From Diabrotica undecimpunctata (Eukaryota > Arthropoda > Insecta > Coleoptera > Chrysomelidae): a stretch of 64,000 nt of DNA. Both the position numbers and the translations under genes were made by a program. Where the stretch lies: the NCBI RefSeq assembly GCF_040954645.1, contig NC_092803.1, forward strand, positions 118,871,461-118,935,460, given 5' to 3'. Below, one piece after another: positions 54,571 to 64,000 of the stretch; the stretch's first letter is position 1, and every line of letters starts with the position of its first letter. Below the pieces are notes generated by a model. It searched no databases and was not told the DNA's origin. It saw only the letters and a program-made list of their open reading frames with translations.

Positions 54571-55137
54571 TCAGGTAAGGGAGATTGGGTTGTCCTTTTT
54601 TTTTAAATGTGAAGAAGTTTCAGGTTGACTTGAAGCTAGTTTTTGTGTTTGTTTTTGGGTATTGGATGAGGATGGTTTAGGTATATTTTTGATGTTAGTT
54701 TGACTTGGAAGAGGTGGAAAGCTTTCATTGTTTAGCATAATACTTCCCCAATACTTCAAAACTATTCCTTGTACTAACAGCAGATGTATAATAGTTTTTT
54801 AAACTGTCTTTTGCTTCAAAGTTACAATTTTTTCGGCCATATGTATTTTAATTTCGTTTTGTTCTTTAAATTTTGGATATTGTTTGGAAACGGATTTATG
54901 TTTATAATTTGTACAGTGTATACAATAACTATTTTGTGGGTCTCTACAGTTATGATCATCGTTTTTCTCCTGTCCGCAGTTAATACATCTGGTTTTTGTA
55001 CTATTACAATTACGAAATATGTGTCCATGCTGCAAGCATTTAAAGCATTGTATAATTCTATGCACATAGGGTTCTACGGAACAGGCAACCCTGTATTTGA
55101 AATATATGCTTTTAGTTGTTCCTCTTTTAATTTTCAT
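54571..55137 (-). pseudogene. LINE ORF1 (Gag-like) zinc-knuckle region
   Basis: The minus strand reads VHRIIQCFKCLQHGHIFRNC, CINCGQEKNDDHNC and CIHCTNYKHKSVSKQYP. These are a canonical CCHC knuckle, a second CCHC-like knuckle and a damaged third one. A Pro/Ser-rich end follows, with ESFPPLPSQ (54759-54571). This is the RNA-binding ORF1 of I/Jockey LINEs. The adjacent N-terminal part is displaced to 56225-56505 by the nested LINE. Confidence 0.8.
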
Positions 55138-55150
55138 TTTTTACTAAATT

Positions 55151-55162
55151 ATTTGCATCTTT
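55151..55162. repeat. Left target-site duplication (ATTTGCATCTTT)
   Basis: This 12-bp word is repeated at 56211-56222 and brackets the nested plus-strand LINE. Confidence 0.88.
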
Positions 55163-56202
55163 TAGACTTTGGGATCCCACCTAAGTTAGTTAAGTTGACC
55201 CACCTAACAATGCAAAACGTAAGCTCATGCGTTAGAATTGAAGGAGAAAACTCTACGTTCTTTGACATTAATAATGGTCTAAGACAGGGGGACGCGTTGG
55301 CGTGTCTGCTCTTTAATATTGCCTTGGAAAAGGCAATCAGACAATTAAATATTAGAATGAATGGAACTATTTTTAATAGATCGACGCAAATTCTCGCATT
55401 CGCTGACGATATAGTTATAGTGGGCAGAAGTATGAGAGACATGGTGCAGTGTTTTACAAGGCTTGCGGACGCAGCAAGTGAATTAGGACTTGTGGTAAAC
55501 GAGGAAAAAACCAAATATATGTTGGTTTCTAAAAACCCTCGAAATATCCAAGAAATAATTCAAATTAACAACCATAACTTTGAGCAAGTCAAAGAATTTA
55601 CATATCTTGGATCGCTAGTAAACCCAACAAACACGACAAGCGACGAAATAAAAAGACGCATAGCAATAGCAAACAGAACTGTTCACGGCCTCCGGAGACA
55701 TTTAAAAAATAAAAATATAAAACGTGCACTAAATCTTAATATATACAGGACCTTAATAAGACCAGTTTTGATATATGGGGCTGAAACGTGGATCTTATCT
55801 CAAAATGATAAAAGACTTCTTGGTATTTTTGAGAGAAAAATTCTTAGAAAGATTTTTGGGGCCGTAAATGAAAATGGGCTATGGCGTCGAAGATACAACT
55901 TTGAACTGTATCAGTTATACACCGATCCAGATATTGTGAAATTCGTTAAAGTGCAGAGACTTAGATGGGCTGGACACATTGCTAGGATGTCAGATCACGA
56001 ATACACGAAGAGATTAACATTTTCACAACCAGAGGGCACAAGAAGCAGAGGACGACCACGAATGAGATGGATTAATGATGTGGAAGAAGACCTACAGATT
56101 CTAGGGGTTAGAAGATGGAGGGAAGTTGCCAGGAATCGACAGGAGTGGCGACTTCTTTGTGAGCAGGCCAAGATCCACAACGGATTGTCGAGCCACTTAT
56201 GA
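55163..56202 (+). CDS. LINE RT palm-to-C-terminus, open frame
   Basis: The real coding part of a longer open frame; upstream of 55163 the frame belongs to other sequence. It reads FGIPPKLVKLTHLTMQN, then FFDINNGLRQGDALACLLFN (motif B). Motif C is ILAFADDIVIVGRSMRDMVQ, with both aspartates. KEFTYLGSLVNPTNTTSDEI follows, then the thumb RPVLIYGAETWILSQNDKR. The C-terminal tail is QRLRWAGHIARMSDHEYTKR, GRPRMRWINDVEEDLQILGV, ending WRLLCEQAKIHNGLSSHL. The frame is intact from the truncation point to its stop, which indicates a recent insertion. The domain set fits the RTE/CR1-like group; the clade is uncertain. Confidence 0.85.
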
Positions 56203-56210
56203 TGATGATG
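55163..56210 (+). mobile_element. LINE 5'-truncated copy with TSD and (TGA)n tail
   Basis: This is a plus-strand LINE inserted in the minus-strand ORF1 of another LINE. ATTTGCATCTTT flanks it on both sides, and it ends in TGATGATGATG. It is 5'-truncated within the RT, as expected for target-primed reverse transcription. Removing it and one TSD copy rejoins the host LINE's ORF1 text (KSPKDAN next to NLVKN). Confidence 0.9.
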
Positions 56211-56222
56211 ATTTGCATCTTT
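56211..56222. repeat. Right target-site duplication (ATTTGCATCTTT)
   Basis: This is the second copy of the 12-bp word. It directly follows the TGATGATGATG tail of the nested LINE. Confidence 0.88.
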
Positions 56223-56224
56223 GG

Positions 56225-56505
56225 GGCTTTTAACTTGTACTCTTACCCTATTCTTCCCTACTCTGTCAATACTAAGAATATTTTTGATTGCTAATTTTTT
56301 ATGTAAAATATGACCTACCTTCATAGGATGGCCGTTTGCCAATATTTTCTTTATTTGTTTTTTCAATGAATACATATACCTTATCCGTATACAGATAACC
56401 TTTTTGTAGATTGCTTTCTGTTTCCTGTTCCTTTTTCTGTAGACATTCTTCGACTTGGTCCATATTTTGGGTCTCCCCTTTGTCAGGGGGAAAGTTTTCA
56501 TCCAT
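56225..56505 (-). pseudogene. LINE ORF1 N-terminal part
   Basis: The minus strand starts MDENFPPDKGETQNMDQVEE at 56505 and passes LYTDKVYVFIEKTNKENIGK. After a shift it continues HPMKVGHILHKKLAIKNILS, then RVGKNRVRVQVKSPKDAN at the nested insertion. This is the start of the ORF1 whose zinc knuckles lie beyond the nested LINE. Confidence 0.7.
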
Positions 56506-56774
56506 TTTTGTAAACTACCTCTACATACACACAAACAAAAACAATAATAAACACTTAAATAAACACAAAAACTGGGTTTATTTGCCTGGAGTGAAATTGG
56601 TTTATTATTAATAGTAATATTACCACAAAAAACTGGTCTTAATCACTATTTAAGTACCTATAAATATACGTATACTCGCTATGAATGATCGAACAAGACT
56701 GTATATATTTATGAAAAACAAAGAAGTTATTATTATAATAAATATTTATTTAAATCATTAAAAATTCTTTAAAT

Positions 56775-56968
56775 TTAAGGGTAACACAAATGTACTAGTA
56801 CACAGCATCCATCATTACGCCTAGCGTATCCTTTCTTACAGTAACAACCTGGTTGACAAAATACACAAGAAGTTACTGGACAATCTTCGAAAAGTGTGGC
56901 ACAAGTCACAGGACAGTCATATATGCAATCATATTCTTCATAGTTGCTCTCATCACAGCAGTATTTAT
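56775..56968 (-). CDS. Terminal exon of a TIL-domain (trypsin-inhibitor-like) protein
   Basis: On the minus strand an acceptor (TTTCCAG, plus 56969-56975) is followed by 63 whole codons to TAA at 56775-56777. The translation starts KYCCDESNYEEYDCIYDCPV, continues TCATLFEDCPVTSCVFC, and ends QPGCYCKKGYARRNDGCC, VLVHLCYP. This fits the TIL cysteine pattern CxxTC...C...C...CxxGCxCxxGYxR...GxCV...C; I count 13 cysteines. TIL proteins are usually secreted serine-protease inhibitors or similar toxin-like and defence peptides; the target is unknown. The exon begins with two bases of a split codon. A signal-peptide exon should lie to the right but was not found; the intron there may contain the mariner-type insertion. 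A TTTATT (AATAAA on the minus strand) near 56746 may be the polyadenylation signal. No stop or frameshift is present. Confidence 0.8.
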
Positions 56969-57417
56969 CTGGAAATTAGTAATTTTATTTATGTAATATT
57001 TGAGTCAAAACTAAAAAACGGTGTTTTATATTAAAAATAAAACTTATGTACAGAAGCATTTTTGGCCTTGCTTATTATTTCTTTATACTTTTTGTAACAG
57101 TATCGATAAAATTATACATTTTAGTATAAATGTAAAAATAATCAATAACAAAATCGAATATTTTATTCGTTTATTTAAAAGACAAAAGTTATTTTAAAGT
57201 CGCATATATAAAGAGGTTTTCAATGTTTTTTGATTTAAAAAAAGCAGCTAAAGGGAAATTATTGAAACTTTTACAAAAAACAGGATCGAGAAAAATGTAT
57301 AAAACGCATAATAAAATATTTTTATTACAGTACTCTGCACTAAAAAAGGCATTTTTTTCAAGCCAAAGACCATATTCAAAGCTGTTCATATACAGTATGT
57401 TAAGTTTTAAATTACAC

Positions 57418-57522
<105 letters not shown>

Positions 57523-57660
57523 CACCCTATAAATGGCAACACTGCGCTGTCGACTTTCCACGAACGTGCTTCGTTGACCCGTCGAAAATAATTTGTCATT
57601 ATGCATTGGTTGTTTAAAGCGTTAATAGCGTAGATCTTTAACTTATTTTTGTAAACAATA

Positions 57661-58630
57661 TGTCTGTTCATACGCCCGCAGAAAAAGTTCAAATAATAAA
57701 ATGGTCTTATGGTGATAATTCTGGACAACAGTGTGTAAATTTATTTTCTGTGTTTTTCGAGGAGGTTTTTTACAGTCAATTCATAATATTGTTAAACATT
57801 TTGAGAGTTATTACTACCTCAAAATGTGCAGAAAATGTCGCCTGAAGTGTCACCAGAAAAAGTTGGAAAAAGAGAATACCGGGATACACAAATTTGTGCA
57901 ACAATCGAGGTAGTCTCAACACGTTCAAGTAGAAGCGTTGCTAGAGAATTAGATGTTAGCAATATTACTGTAAAGAAAGTGTGGAAAAAGCACGGTTACA
58001 AGAATTTTAAATATTCGAAAATGCAGTAGCTTTATCCAGACGATTATTTTCAAAGAATGGAGTTTTGTGAAACTCTATAATAACAAAGACTGATGATGAA
58101 CCAAAGTTTATTAAAAACATTTTATTCACGAAGCACAGAAGTCTTGTTTACCGAACTTAACGTCCTCAAAAAGTTAAAGTCTGGACTGGCATTTTAGGAG
58201 ACCACATAATAGGTCAATTTTTTCTTGAGGGCAACTTGAATAGTAGAGTTTACCTCGATTTAATACAAAATTATGTTCTTTCCGATATTCTCAATATTCC
58301 TGACGTAAATCTGGAGAATGTTTTTTCATTAAGACTAGAATAATTAGGGAGTGTTTAAACAATACTTTCCCGAATCGAGTTATCAGTGGAACAGGCAATA
58401 TTAAGTAGTTTGCGCGATCTCCAGATCTCACACCCAAGGATTTCTTTTTTGTGGACCTTTAAAAAGCATTATCTACGATCATTCTGAGACTAGAGCCCAA
58501 AATTTGGATGAAATGAAAAATCGAATAAGAGAAGTCTCCAATTCTGTTACAGCAATTCTCCAATTACTCCAATTCTTTTATCTGTCTGCAAAAGTTTTTA
58601 TGATAGATTGGGATACTATTCAGCCGTAGA
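57661..58630 (+). pseudogene. DD41D mariner-type transposase (copy 2), decayed
   Basis: It starts MSVHTPAEKVQIIKWSYGDN at 57661 (HTH). It continues in other frames with QSIHNIVKHFES and EYRDTQICATIEVVSTRSSR, then SVARELDVSNITVKKVWKKH and YPDDYFQRMEFCETL. VKVWTGILGDHIIGQFFLEG and NSRVYLDLIQNYVLSDILNI follow, then the third catalytic region ARSPDLTPKDFFFVDL. It keeps the third aspartate that copy 1 lacks, while its second catalytic segment (HDG type) is destroyed. Multiple shifts occur. The two copies decayed independently. Confidence 0.72.
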
Positions 58631-58932
58631 AGGTCAAATATTTGAATCATTTCTGTAGGTCGTAAAGAATTATTTCTTGTTATTTTAGAAATTATTTTTT
58701 TATTTTCAGTAAGAGTATATTTTTTGTTTTATCTTTTTAAACAAATACAAAAAAACTTTTATTTTTAATTCAATCACAAAAAATTGTTCACATTATTTTA
58801 AACCGATACAAATGCACTGCCTTATAAAGGTCACTGTATTCTTATCGAGTTTATGTACTCTAAGAAATGAACCGGTTATATAACAAGATATATGAAAGAT
58901 GTGCAAGATTGAAAAAAAAATAAAATAAAAAA

Positions 58933-58951
58933 TCTATCTATCTATCTATCT
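58933..58951. repeat. (TCTA)n microsatellite
   Basis: About five TCTA units lie between A-rich tracts. Confidence 0.9.
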
Positions 58952-59800
58952 AAAAAAAATCAAATCACAAATCTATCATATAATTATGGTGCATTGTATT
59001 TTTGGCTTTATAAATCGTAGCCTGAAATTGTTTGTTACAGACGTTTAGTCTACAACTGCTCAGACATCAGAAATGATGTCATGATCATGGTCTTCCTCGA
59101 GTATCTGCGCTATTTGTAGTCGCCGTATGCCCCAAGATCTTGTGGTTAGTCCGAATCGATATTGTAATTTTTGGTACGTCTGGGGACAGGTTTTGTACTT
59201 TGTAATGCCGAGAGCCTCATTTTCTGTGAACCATCTTCTAAATAATGAAGGTTAATTGGATGTTTTTAAAATTTCATAGCATCTCCCAACATTCGTGGAA
59301 AGTAATGTGATGTTCAAGGATAAGCAGCTGTGTTTTTTTGAATACAATTTCGTGATTTATAACTTAAGATAAAAATACTAGTCACAACTTTGGCGTTTTA
59401 AGGTTAGGTAAATAAATTCATATAGGTTTCTGTTTGGAAAAGTGTCAAGACTGATTTAAATATTTTATTTTTATTATTCAGAATATGACCTTATTTAGTT
59501 TTAAATCTTTTATTTAATCATAATATAATATGGCTTTAGTTTATTCTTTAAATTCTCGAACTCAAATTGGCTGATTAATTATTGTCAAGTTCTGAGAATT
59601 CACTTGTCTGAAAAACAACATGTTTTTGGGAATCATTTATCAACCCAAACACTTCAGAGTCCTTAAGGAAACGTACCCGTTCTTTGTATAGAAAGTTTAA
59701 AATGTCATTTTAAGATTAATTTACTGCTATTCACGGAGGTCCTAAGAACAGAAGAACCACCCCAATGGATTCGCGTACATATGTATTTTGTTTCGTATGA

Positions 59801-59914
59801 TCGGCCACTCTACAACAACCTCTTATCGTGGACAGAAGCAAGCAAACTAGCATCGGGTGTGCATCCTATTTTTACCCTCAGACCTTAGACTCCGAGCGAG
59901 GCCCAAAGACAAAA
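59801..59914 (+). other. Possible coding exon ending at a splice donor
   Basis: An open stretch after a TGA at 59798-59800 ends GGCCCAAAGACAAAAG followed by GTAAGTG, a strong donor. The last codons would read YPQTLDSERGPKTK. It has less AT than its surroundings. No acceptor or family match supports it. Confidence 0.18.
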
Positions 59915-60194
59915 GGTAAGTGAATCTCATATAGAATTGACAATAAGATATTAAACCTGCCAATTGTTATTTGAATTACATTTTATTTTACATATCGATT
60001 TACAAACATTTGCTATTTTTCGCTAATTTATTCACAAACAAATTATTGCATTTTATCTTTATAATTATTTATCTAATATCATTTAACCAGCGACCGCTTA
60101 AGTTTTATACAAAACATTTGTTCATTAAAGAAAAATAAAGATGTTAATAGTAAACCTGTGTACCTTATATCCCAAACCAATTGACAATATATAA

Positions 60195-60430
60195 GTCATT
60201 ATTCGTAAGAGCGCTGACATATAGCTGCGAAGCGGGGATTATTTTTAAAAGAGATACGAATCAACTACCCATTTTTTAGCCAATGATTTTAAAAAGAATA
60301 ATTGGTGCAGCCTGTAAAAACGACATCTGAAGAAGCCTAAATATTTTTAAGATCTATACGAAATACAAAAAATAGCCGATGTCAGCGACTTAATGTACGT
60401 AAAAAAATGTAGACTAATACCGGTAGGATA
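60195..60430 (+). mobile_element. LINE thumb fragment
   Basis: The translation SCEAGIIFKRDTNQLPIFQP, then LKRIIGAACKNDI and LNIFKIYTKYKK, resembles the thumb-to-tail segment of the LINE at 55163-56210 (AETW...RLLGIFERKILRKIFGAVNENG). It is a short remnant. Confidence 0.55.
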
Positions 60431-60484
60431 TCTTTAAAACTGACTAAAAGCTAACCTCCCACATGACAAAGGTCATGTCCTTCA

Positions 60485-60569
60485 ACATTAGTATTGGCAT
60501 GCCTTACTCCTATTTCTCACATCATTAGATAAAGTGAGAAATAGGGGTAAAGCATGCCAATACTGATGT
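60485..60569. repeat. Hairpin with 36-bp arms
   Basis: The arm 60485-60520 (ACATTAGTATTGGCATGCCT...) is nearly the reverse complement of 60534-60569 (...AGCATGCCAATACTGATGT), with a 13-bp loop. It has about three mismatches. Confidence 0.85.
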
Positions 60570-60984
60570 GGAAAGATAGTGTAGACGAGATTAGCACAGC
60601 AAATTAGCGGCGATAGGTAATGGAGAAGTAACATACTAGAGATAAGGTCAGCTCAACTATGGTTCTATTATTATTAGTGATGATTTATTTTGCATATATT
60701 ATCTTCAAATGTTCCAGTCAAATTATTATTGGTTCCGTTTATGAAATTCACGTAAAACATTTTGTGTTTTTAGTAAGTACAATTTTACTCAAAAGAATCC
60801 GATCTCTCTTTATTTTTATTATCGACTTATCGTGCATTATTTTAGTATTGGCTATATCTCTTTAGAGGATTTCTATAAATTCTACTCCATGAGAGTAATA
60901 CTAATTTACTGTGTATGGAGAACATATCTGCTAAATGTCAGATCATAGAGAGGCGCAGATGCGACCAGTGAACACTAACTGATA

Positions 60985-62050
60985 GTGACCGAAATTAGTT
61001 TTAAGATAGCTAGGAATAGAAAAGAACCGGACAGACCTATACGAATAAATTTAAACGTTGAGAATCTACAACAAAACAACCAGACAAAAATAGAATTCGT
61101 AGGAGAACTTCGTGCCAAAATAGTTAAAATGCACTACAAAACGATTAGCAATGCTCTTGTCAAAATAAGTTAAAACATTTTAGGTCTAAAGAAATACGTT
61201 GAGAAATAGTGGATCACCAGAAAAACCTTTGTAAAAAGCAGTACGGGTGAAGATAACATTGCCATAAGTTAAACGATGGAATAAATATTTCAATGATATA
61301 CAACCTCACTAAGAATTGGCCCAAATGAAACAACAACGCAGGAAATAGAAATGATCATAGAAAAACTGAAAGCGAATAAAGCAGCGGCCCTAATAATATT
61401 CCGCTAGAGATGTTAAAAGCTTGCCCAGCCACAACAAGAGAGCTAATCAAACCACTCTTGTAAAGGGCCTGGAGAGTAAAAAAGTTCCCCAAATAATGGA
61501 AAACAGGACTTCGGGATAATAAAGATTCCAAATGGTGGCCAAAACTAAAGAGGAATCACACATACCATATATAAATTAACAGCAATAGTTACAAACAATC
61601 CATTGACAACCAGTAACCAATGTTAAGGATGGAATAAGCAGGCTTCAGACCAAATTGATCATTTACAGACCAAATTAACACACTTATAGTAATCGTAGAA
61701 CAATTGCAAAAATTCTACTCTCCACAATGCTTTGTGGACTCTCTTGGAGTCTTCGATATGCTCACGAAAAATGGCCATCTGGAAAGCACTAAACGAAACG
61801 AAAATGGGAATAGCCGCATAATTGACTATAATGGTGGTACATAACATGATAAGACCAGTAATGTGTGCAATATGCTTAATAACATATGGAAATCCAGGAT
61901 TAGCTCAAGTAAGACGAAATTAAAAATCTTCAAATGTCATTAAGCAAATAAGGAGAAGAAAATGGAGATGGTTAAGCCACACACTCTGTAGACCCCAAGA
62001 TGACATTGCCAGGACTGCGTTGAATTGGAATCTACTTTTGGACTTATGCC
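60985..62050 (+). mobile_element. LINE fragment, linker and decayed RT
   Basis: It opens with RINLNVENLQQNNQTKIEFV (endonuclease-RT linker). NETTTQEIEMIIEKLKANKA follows (RT start), then a palm region in shifted frames (VEQLQKFYSPQCFVDSLGVF, normally FIDFEKAFDS) and EAIWKAL-like text. It ends KWRWLSHTLCRPQDDIARTA, then LNWN. The tail closely parallels WGWIDHTLRKNSCSIAKTAL, EWN of the copy at 62660-63334, so both probably belong to one family. Confidence 0.65.
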
Positions 62051-62243
62051 GATTTCTGCTTTTCATTTTGTAGTGGTAAAAACTACCCCTATTATAAAAG
62101 AATCGTATCATTTTAAATTTAATCGGGTAATTGATTCATATCATCTTTTAATAAAATTAATGAATGTCAATTACTAATAAACAACATAATTTAAGATTTT
62201 ATTGCAATTTAATCCGTAAATATGAGCCCCTAGATTAGTTTAA

Positions 62244-62662
62244 CCCTTAACTAGTATCGTCATTTTTTTACTCGTAACTGGTATCGTCGGGTCAATTCTG
62301 ACCCGACATTTCATTTAAGTATAAAAACAAATAACTAAATCAAATTAAAGTTTTTATATATTTATTATTATATCATTAGGAAAGAATATTTTGTATATAA
62401 AGAGTTGTCTGCAACATTTTAACATAAACATGTATTATGCAAAAATAAAAAAGCAGTATATTTTGTACCCAAAAAAATTGTTCTTTTGGTTTTAAACAAA
62501 GAAAGAGTTATTGTTTTAAAAGGTTAAAGTCTTATTGATATAAAACTAAAAACAAAAAAATCTCCAAGGACGTTTTGGGACATATTATTTTTTAACGCAA
62601 TTTGAACATTGCAGTAATTGTGTAGTGTGATTTTTACAAATATGATTTTTGCATGTGTTACA
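62244..62662 (-). mobile_element. piggyBac-type element: C-terminus and terminal repeat
   Basis: The minus-strand frame CNTCKNHICKNHTTQLLQCS, NCVKK, stop (62582-62662) has the CxxC/HxC spacing of the cysteine-rich piggyBac C-terminus. After an AT-rich UTR comes the element end. TTAA (62240-62243) is followed on the plus strand by CCCTTAACTAGTATCG, matching the TTAA target preference and CCC-type end. A subterminal palindrome GTCGGGTCAATTCTGACCCG, closing with AC, lies at 62288-62309. The rest of the element is replaced by the LINE that begins near 62663. Confidence 0.68.
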
Positions 62663-63334
62663 ATCAATATTAGTAAAACCAAGTCCATGAGAATAAATGC
62701 AAGGAACAACACGCTATTTACTATCGACAATATGCAGATTGAAAATGTGGAAAACTTTACGTATCTTGGAAGTGTCATAACAGAAAACGGAGGTACAGAA
62801 GACGATATTCGTATGAGGATACGCAAAGCTCAACAAGCTTTCAGCACGCTCAACCCTGTTTGGAGATCTGGCGAGTATACTACAAGGACAAAGATCCGAA
62901 TATTCCGATCAAATGTCATGTCTGTTCTACTCTACGGATGTGAAACCTGGAAAGTGACAAACACCCTCACAGACAAACTGCAGGTCTTTGTTAACAAATG
63001 TCTACGAAGAATTGTTCGTATATTCTGGCCTAACACCATCAGAAACGACGATCTGCTACACCTGACCGAACAAAAGAGGGTACAAAATGAAATTAAGTCC
63101 AGAAAGTGGGGTTGGATCGATCACACACTCCGAAAAAATAGTTGCAGTATCGCAAAGACTGCCCTAGAGTGGAATCCCCAAGGGAAAAGAAAAAGAGGTC
63201 GCCCAGTACAAACTTGGAGAAGATCCATCATGGACGAGATAAGAGGCCAAGGAAAATCTTGGAATGAGGTGAAGGCCTTAGCGCAAAATAGAGCCCGATG
63301 GCGCGTTTTCACTGAAGCTCTATGCTCCACTTAG
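62663..63334 (+). CDS. LINE RT thumb and C-terminal tail, open frame
   Basis: The LINE part of a 238-codon open frame; the first 15 or so codons upstream are antisense piggyBac. Residues NISKTKSMRINARNNTLFTI, then VENFTYLGSVITENGGTEDD, are the post-YADD RT segment. The thumb is VMSVLLYGCETWKVTNTLTD and the tail RKWGWIDHTLRKNSCSIAKT, WNPQGKRKRGRPVQTWRRSI, ending RARWRVFTEALCST. The catalytic box is missing owing to 5' truncation. The frame is open to its stop at 63334. It belongs to the same family as 60985-62050. Confidence 0.82.
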   Translation: MNISKTKSMRINARNNTLFTIDNMQIENVENFTYLGSVITENGGTEDDIRMRIRKAQQAFSTLNPVWRSGEYTTRTKIRIFRSNVMSVLLYGCETWKVTNTLTDKLQVFVNKCLRRIVRIFWPNTIRNDDLLHLTEQKRVQNEIKSRKWGWIDHTLRKNSCSIAKTALEWNPQGKRKRGRPVQTWRRSIMDEIRGQGKSWNEVKALAQNRARWRVFTEALCST

Positions 63335-63360
63335 GAGTTCAAGAACCTTGTATATATATA

Positions 63361-64000
63361 TTGTGACGATTAGGGTTTACAGAAAATAATTTATAAGTTA
63401 TATACTACATAATATTAGATATTTGGTTGTTTTAAATAAGTTATATACTAGAGAATTTAATAAAAATATATTTATGTGAGGGCATTTTTAATAAATTAGC
63501 ATATAATAATTGTAAAAAGTTGTATTTTAGTAATTTTAATGTTGTAAATAGATTTAAGTGAGCCATGTGCTTAGGCAACCAACTATACAGTGGATTGACA
63601 GATAGAAATTAATCATAATACGAATATAAGTGGGGTTATAATAATAATGTTGGTTTGAGGTGTTTAATTTATATATATTTGATGATTTGAATGTTTATTC
63701 TGATCTGAAAAGCCTAAATGTCAACAAAATTATTAATAGAAAAGAATGGAATTCTCTGGATCTCCGGAGATGGCCATGTTTGCGAAATGGTTTGTTCCAG
63801 AAAATTCAGACATGTATTAAATAGAACTAAATAGAACATGATATCTTACGAGATGGTTCTAGAAATCCAAAAACATATAAATACCCGTGATTTGGATTCA
63901 AGATGGCAGTTTTTGAAGTTTTTAGTCAGAAGTCAAGCAGTTTATTATGAAAGTTAGTAGAAGATAGACACAATTAATTAGTGAAGTCAATTATTGTTCA
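63361..64000 (+). repeat. Probable start of an LTR (cut by window end)
   Basis: TGTGACGATTAGGGTTTACA follows an AT-dinucleotide tract. The 640-bp remainder is non-coding and has a promoter-like patch at about 63873-63900 (ACATATAAATACCCG). This fits an LTR U3 with a TATA box, but the far end and any partner LTR are outside the window. Confidence 0.35.

Larger units (their letters stand above)
51450..56505 (-). mobile_element. I/Jockey-superfamily LINE, ORF1-EN-RT-RNase H, with two nested LINEs
   Basis: Minus-strand order from right to left: ORF1 start (56505), ORF1 zinc knuckles (55137-54799), ORF1 end (54759), APE endonuclease (about 54320-53776, then 53150-52816). The RT opening is at about 52440, then RNase H and C-terminus (52260-51450). 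Nearly all of the RT palm is deleted near 52250-52290, where RT text passes directly into the RNase H start YTDGSKNTDGTG. Two plus-strand LINE 3' ends are inserted: 53155-53775 in the endonuclease and 55163-56210 in ORF1. RNase H excludes the RTE clade. Confidence 0.85.
58880..60190. other. Unassigned stretch with one donor-like site
   Basis: No domain was recognised. A (TCTA)n tract lies at 58933-58951. A possible exon end is listed separately at 59801-59914. Confidence 0.35.

Noticed and set aside
60659..60865. 68-codon frame beginning MVLLLLVMIYF, resembling a signal peptide
   Set aside because: AT-rich chance hydrophobicity. It is on the strand opposite to the TIL exon and has no partner exon.

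Overview
This window looks like intergenic and intronic DNA from an AT-rich, transposon-saturated insect genome, plausibly a beetle. That is inferred from the mix of elements: piggyBac, DD41D mariner-type transposons, RTE-type and I/Jockey-type LINEs, Penelope-like elements (PLEs) and gypsy-like LTR elements. There are no bacterial-style operons, no rRNA or tRNA genes that I can see, and no CRISPR array. The only segment I can defend as a host gene is one exon of a TIL-type (trypsin-inhibitor-like) cysteine-rich protein at 56775-56968 on the minus strand. Two weak splice-donor candidates lie near 19549 and 59915.

Layout. 1-3470: a dead piggyBac transposase, then the 5' part (putative LTR and gag) of a gypsy-like element. 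4800-5880: a decayed SWIM/YqaJ-type nuclease gene beside a THAP zinc-finger remnant. 6085-10260: LINE 3' ends and a 5'-truncated Jockey-type LINE. 13069-18308: two mariner-superfamily transposons, one with TIRs of about 450 bp. 20285-23690: three RTE-type LINE fragments in alternating orientation. 24935-26347: a rosa-like DD41D transposon with both TIRs. 26960-30690: LINE fragments, a foldback repeat and a 261-bp tandem duplication. 30690-36570: at least three Penelope-like remnants. 36573-42279: a complete LTR element with nearly identical LTRs that encodes only Gag and protease. 42899-45160: a foldback repeat and a complete mariner-like element. 46165-56505: a pile of mostly minus-strand LINEs with two plus-strand LINEs nested in them. 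57393-63334: a second mariner-like copy, LINE fragments and a piggyBac terminus. 63361-end: the probable start of another LTR.

The most interesting signal is RNA-level. Two repeat families carry sequences that fold as type I hammerhead self-cleaving ribozymes. One is in the inverted terminal arm of a PLE (36394-36448, plus strand). The other is in a foldback or retrozyme-like repeat (45031-45077, plus strand). Each has a mutated inverted partner, and a third relic ends the PLE at 30690-31500. Hammerheads are known from PLE terminal repeats and from animal retrozymes, so the class is not new. The inverted intact-versus-mutated arrangement and the unassigned second family deserve a look.

Hardly any protein here is intact. 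The exceptions are the 805-residue Gag-protease frame and the long C-terminal frames of the rosa-like transposase and two LINEs. The rest is molecular fossil, useful for ordering insertions.
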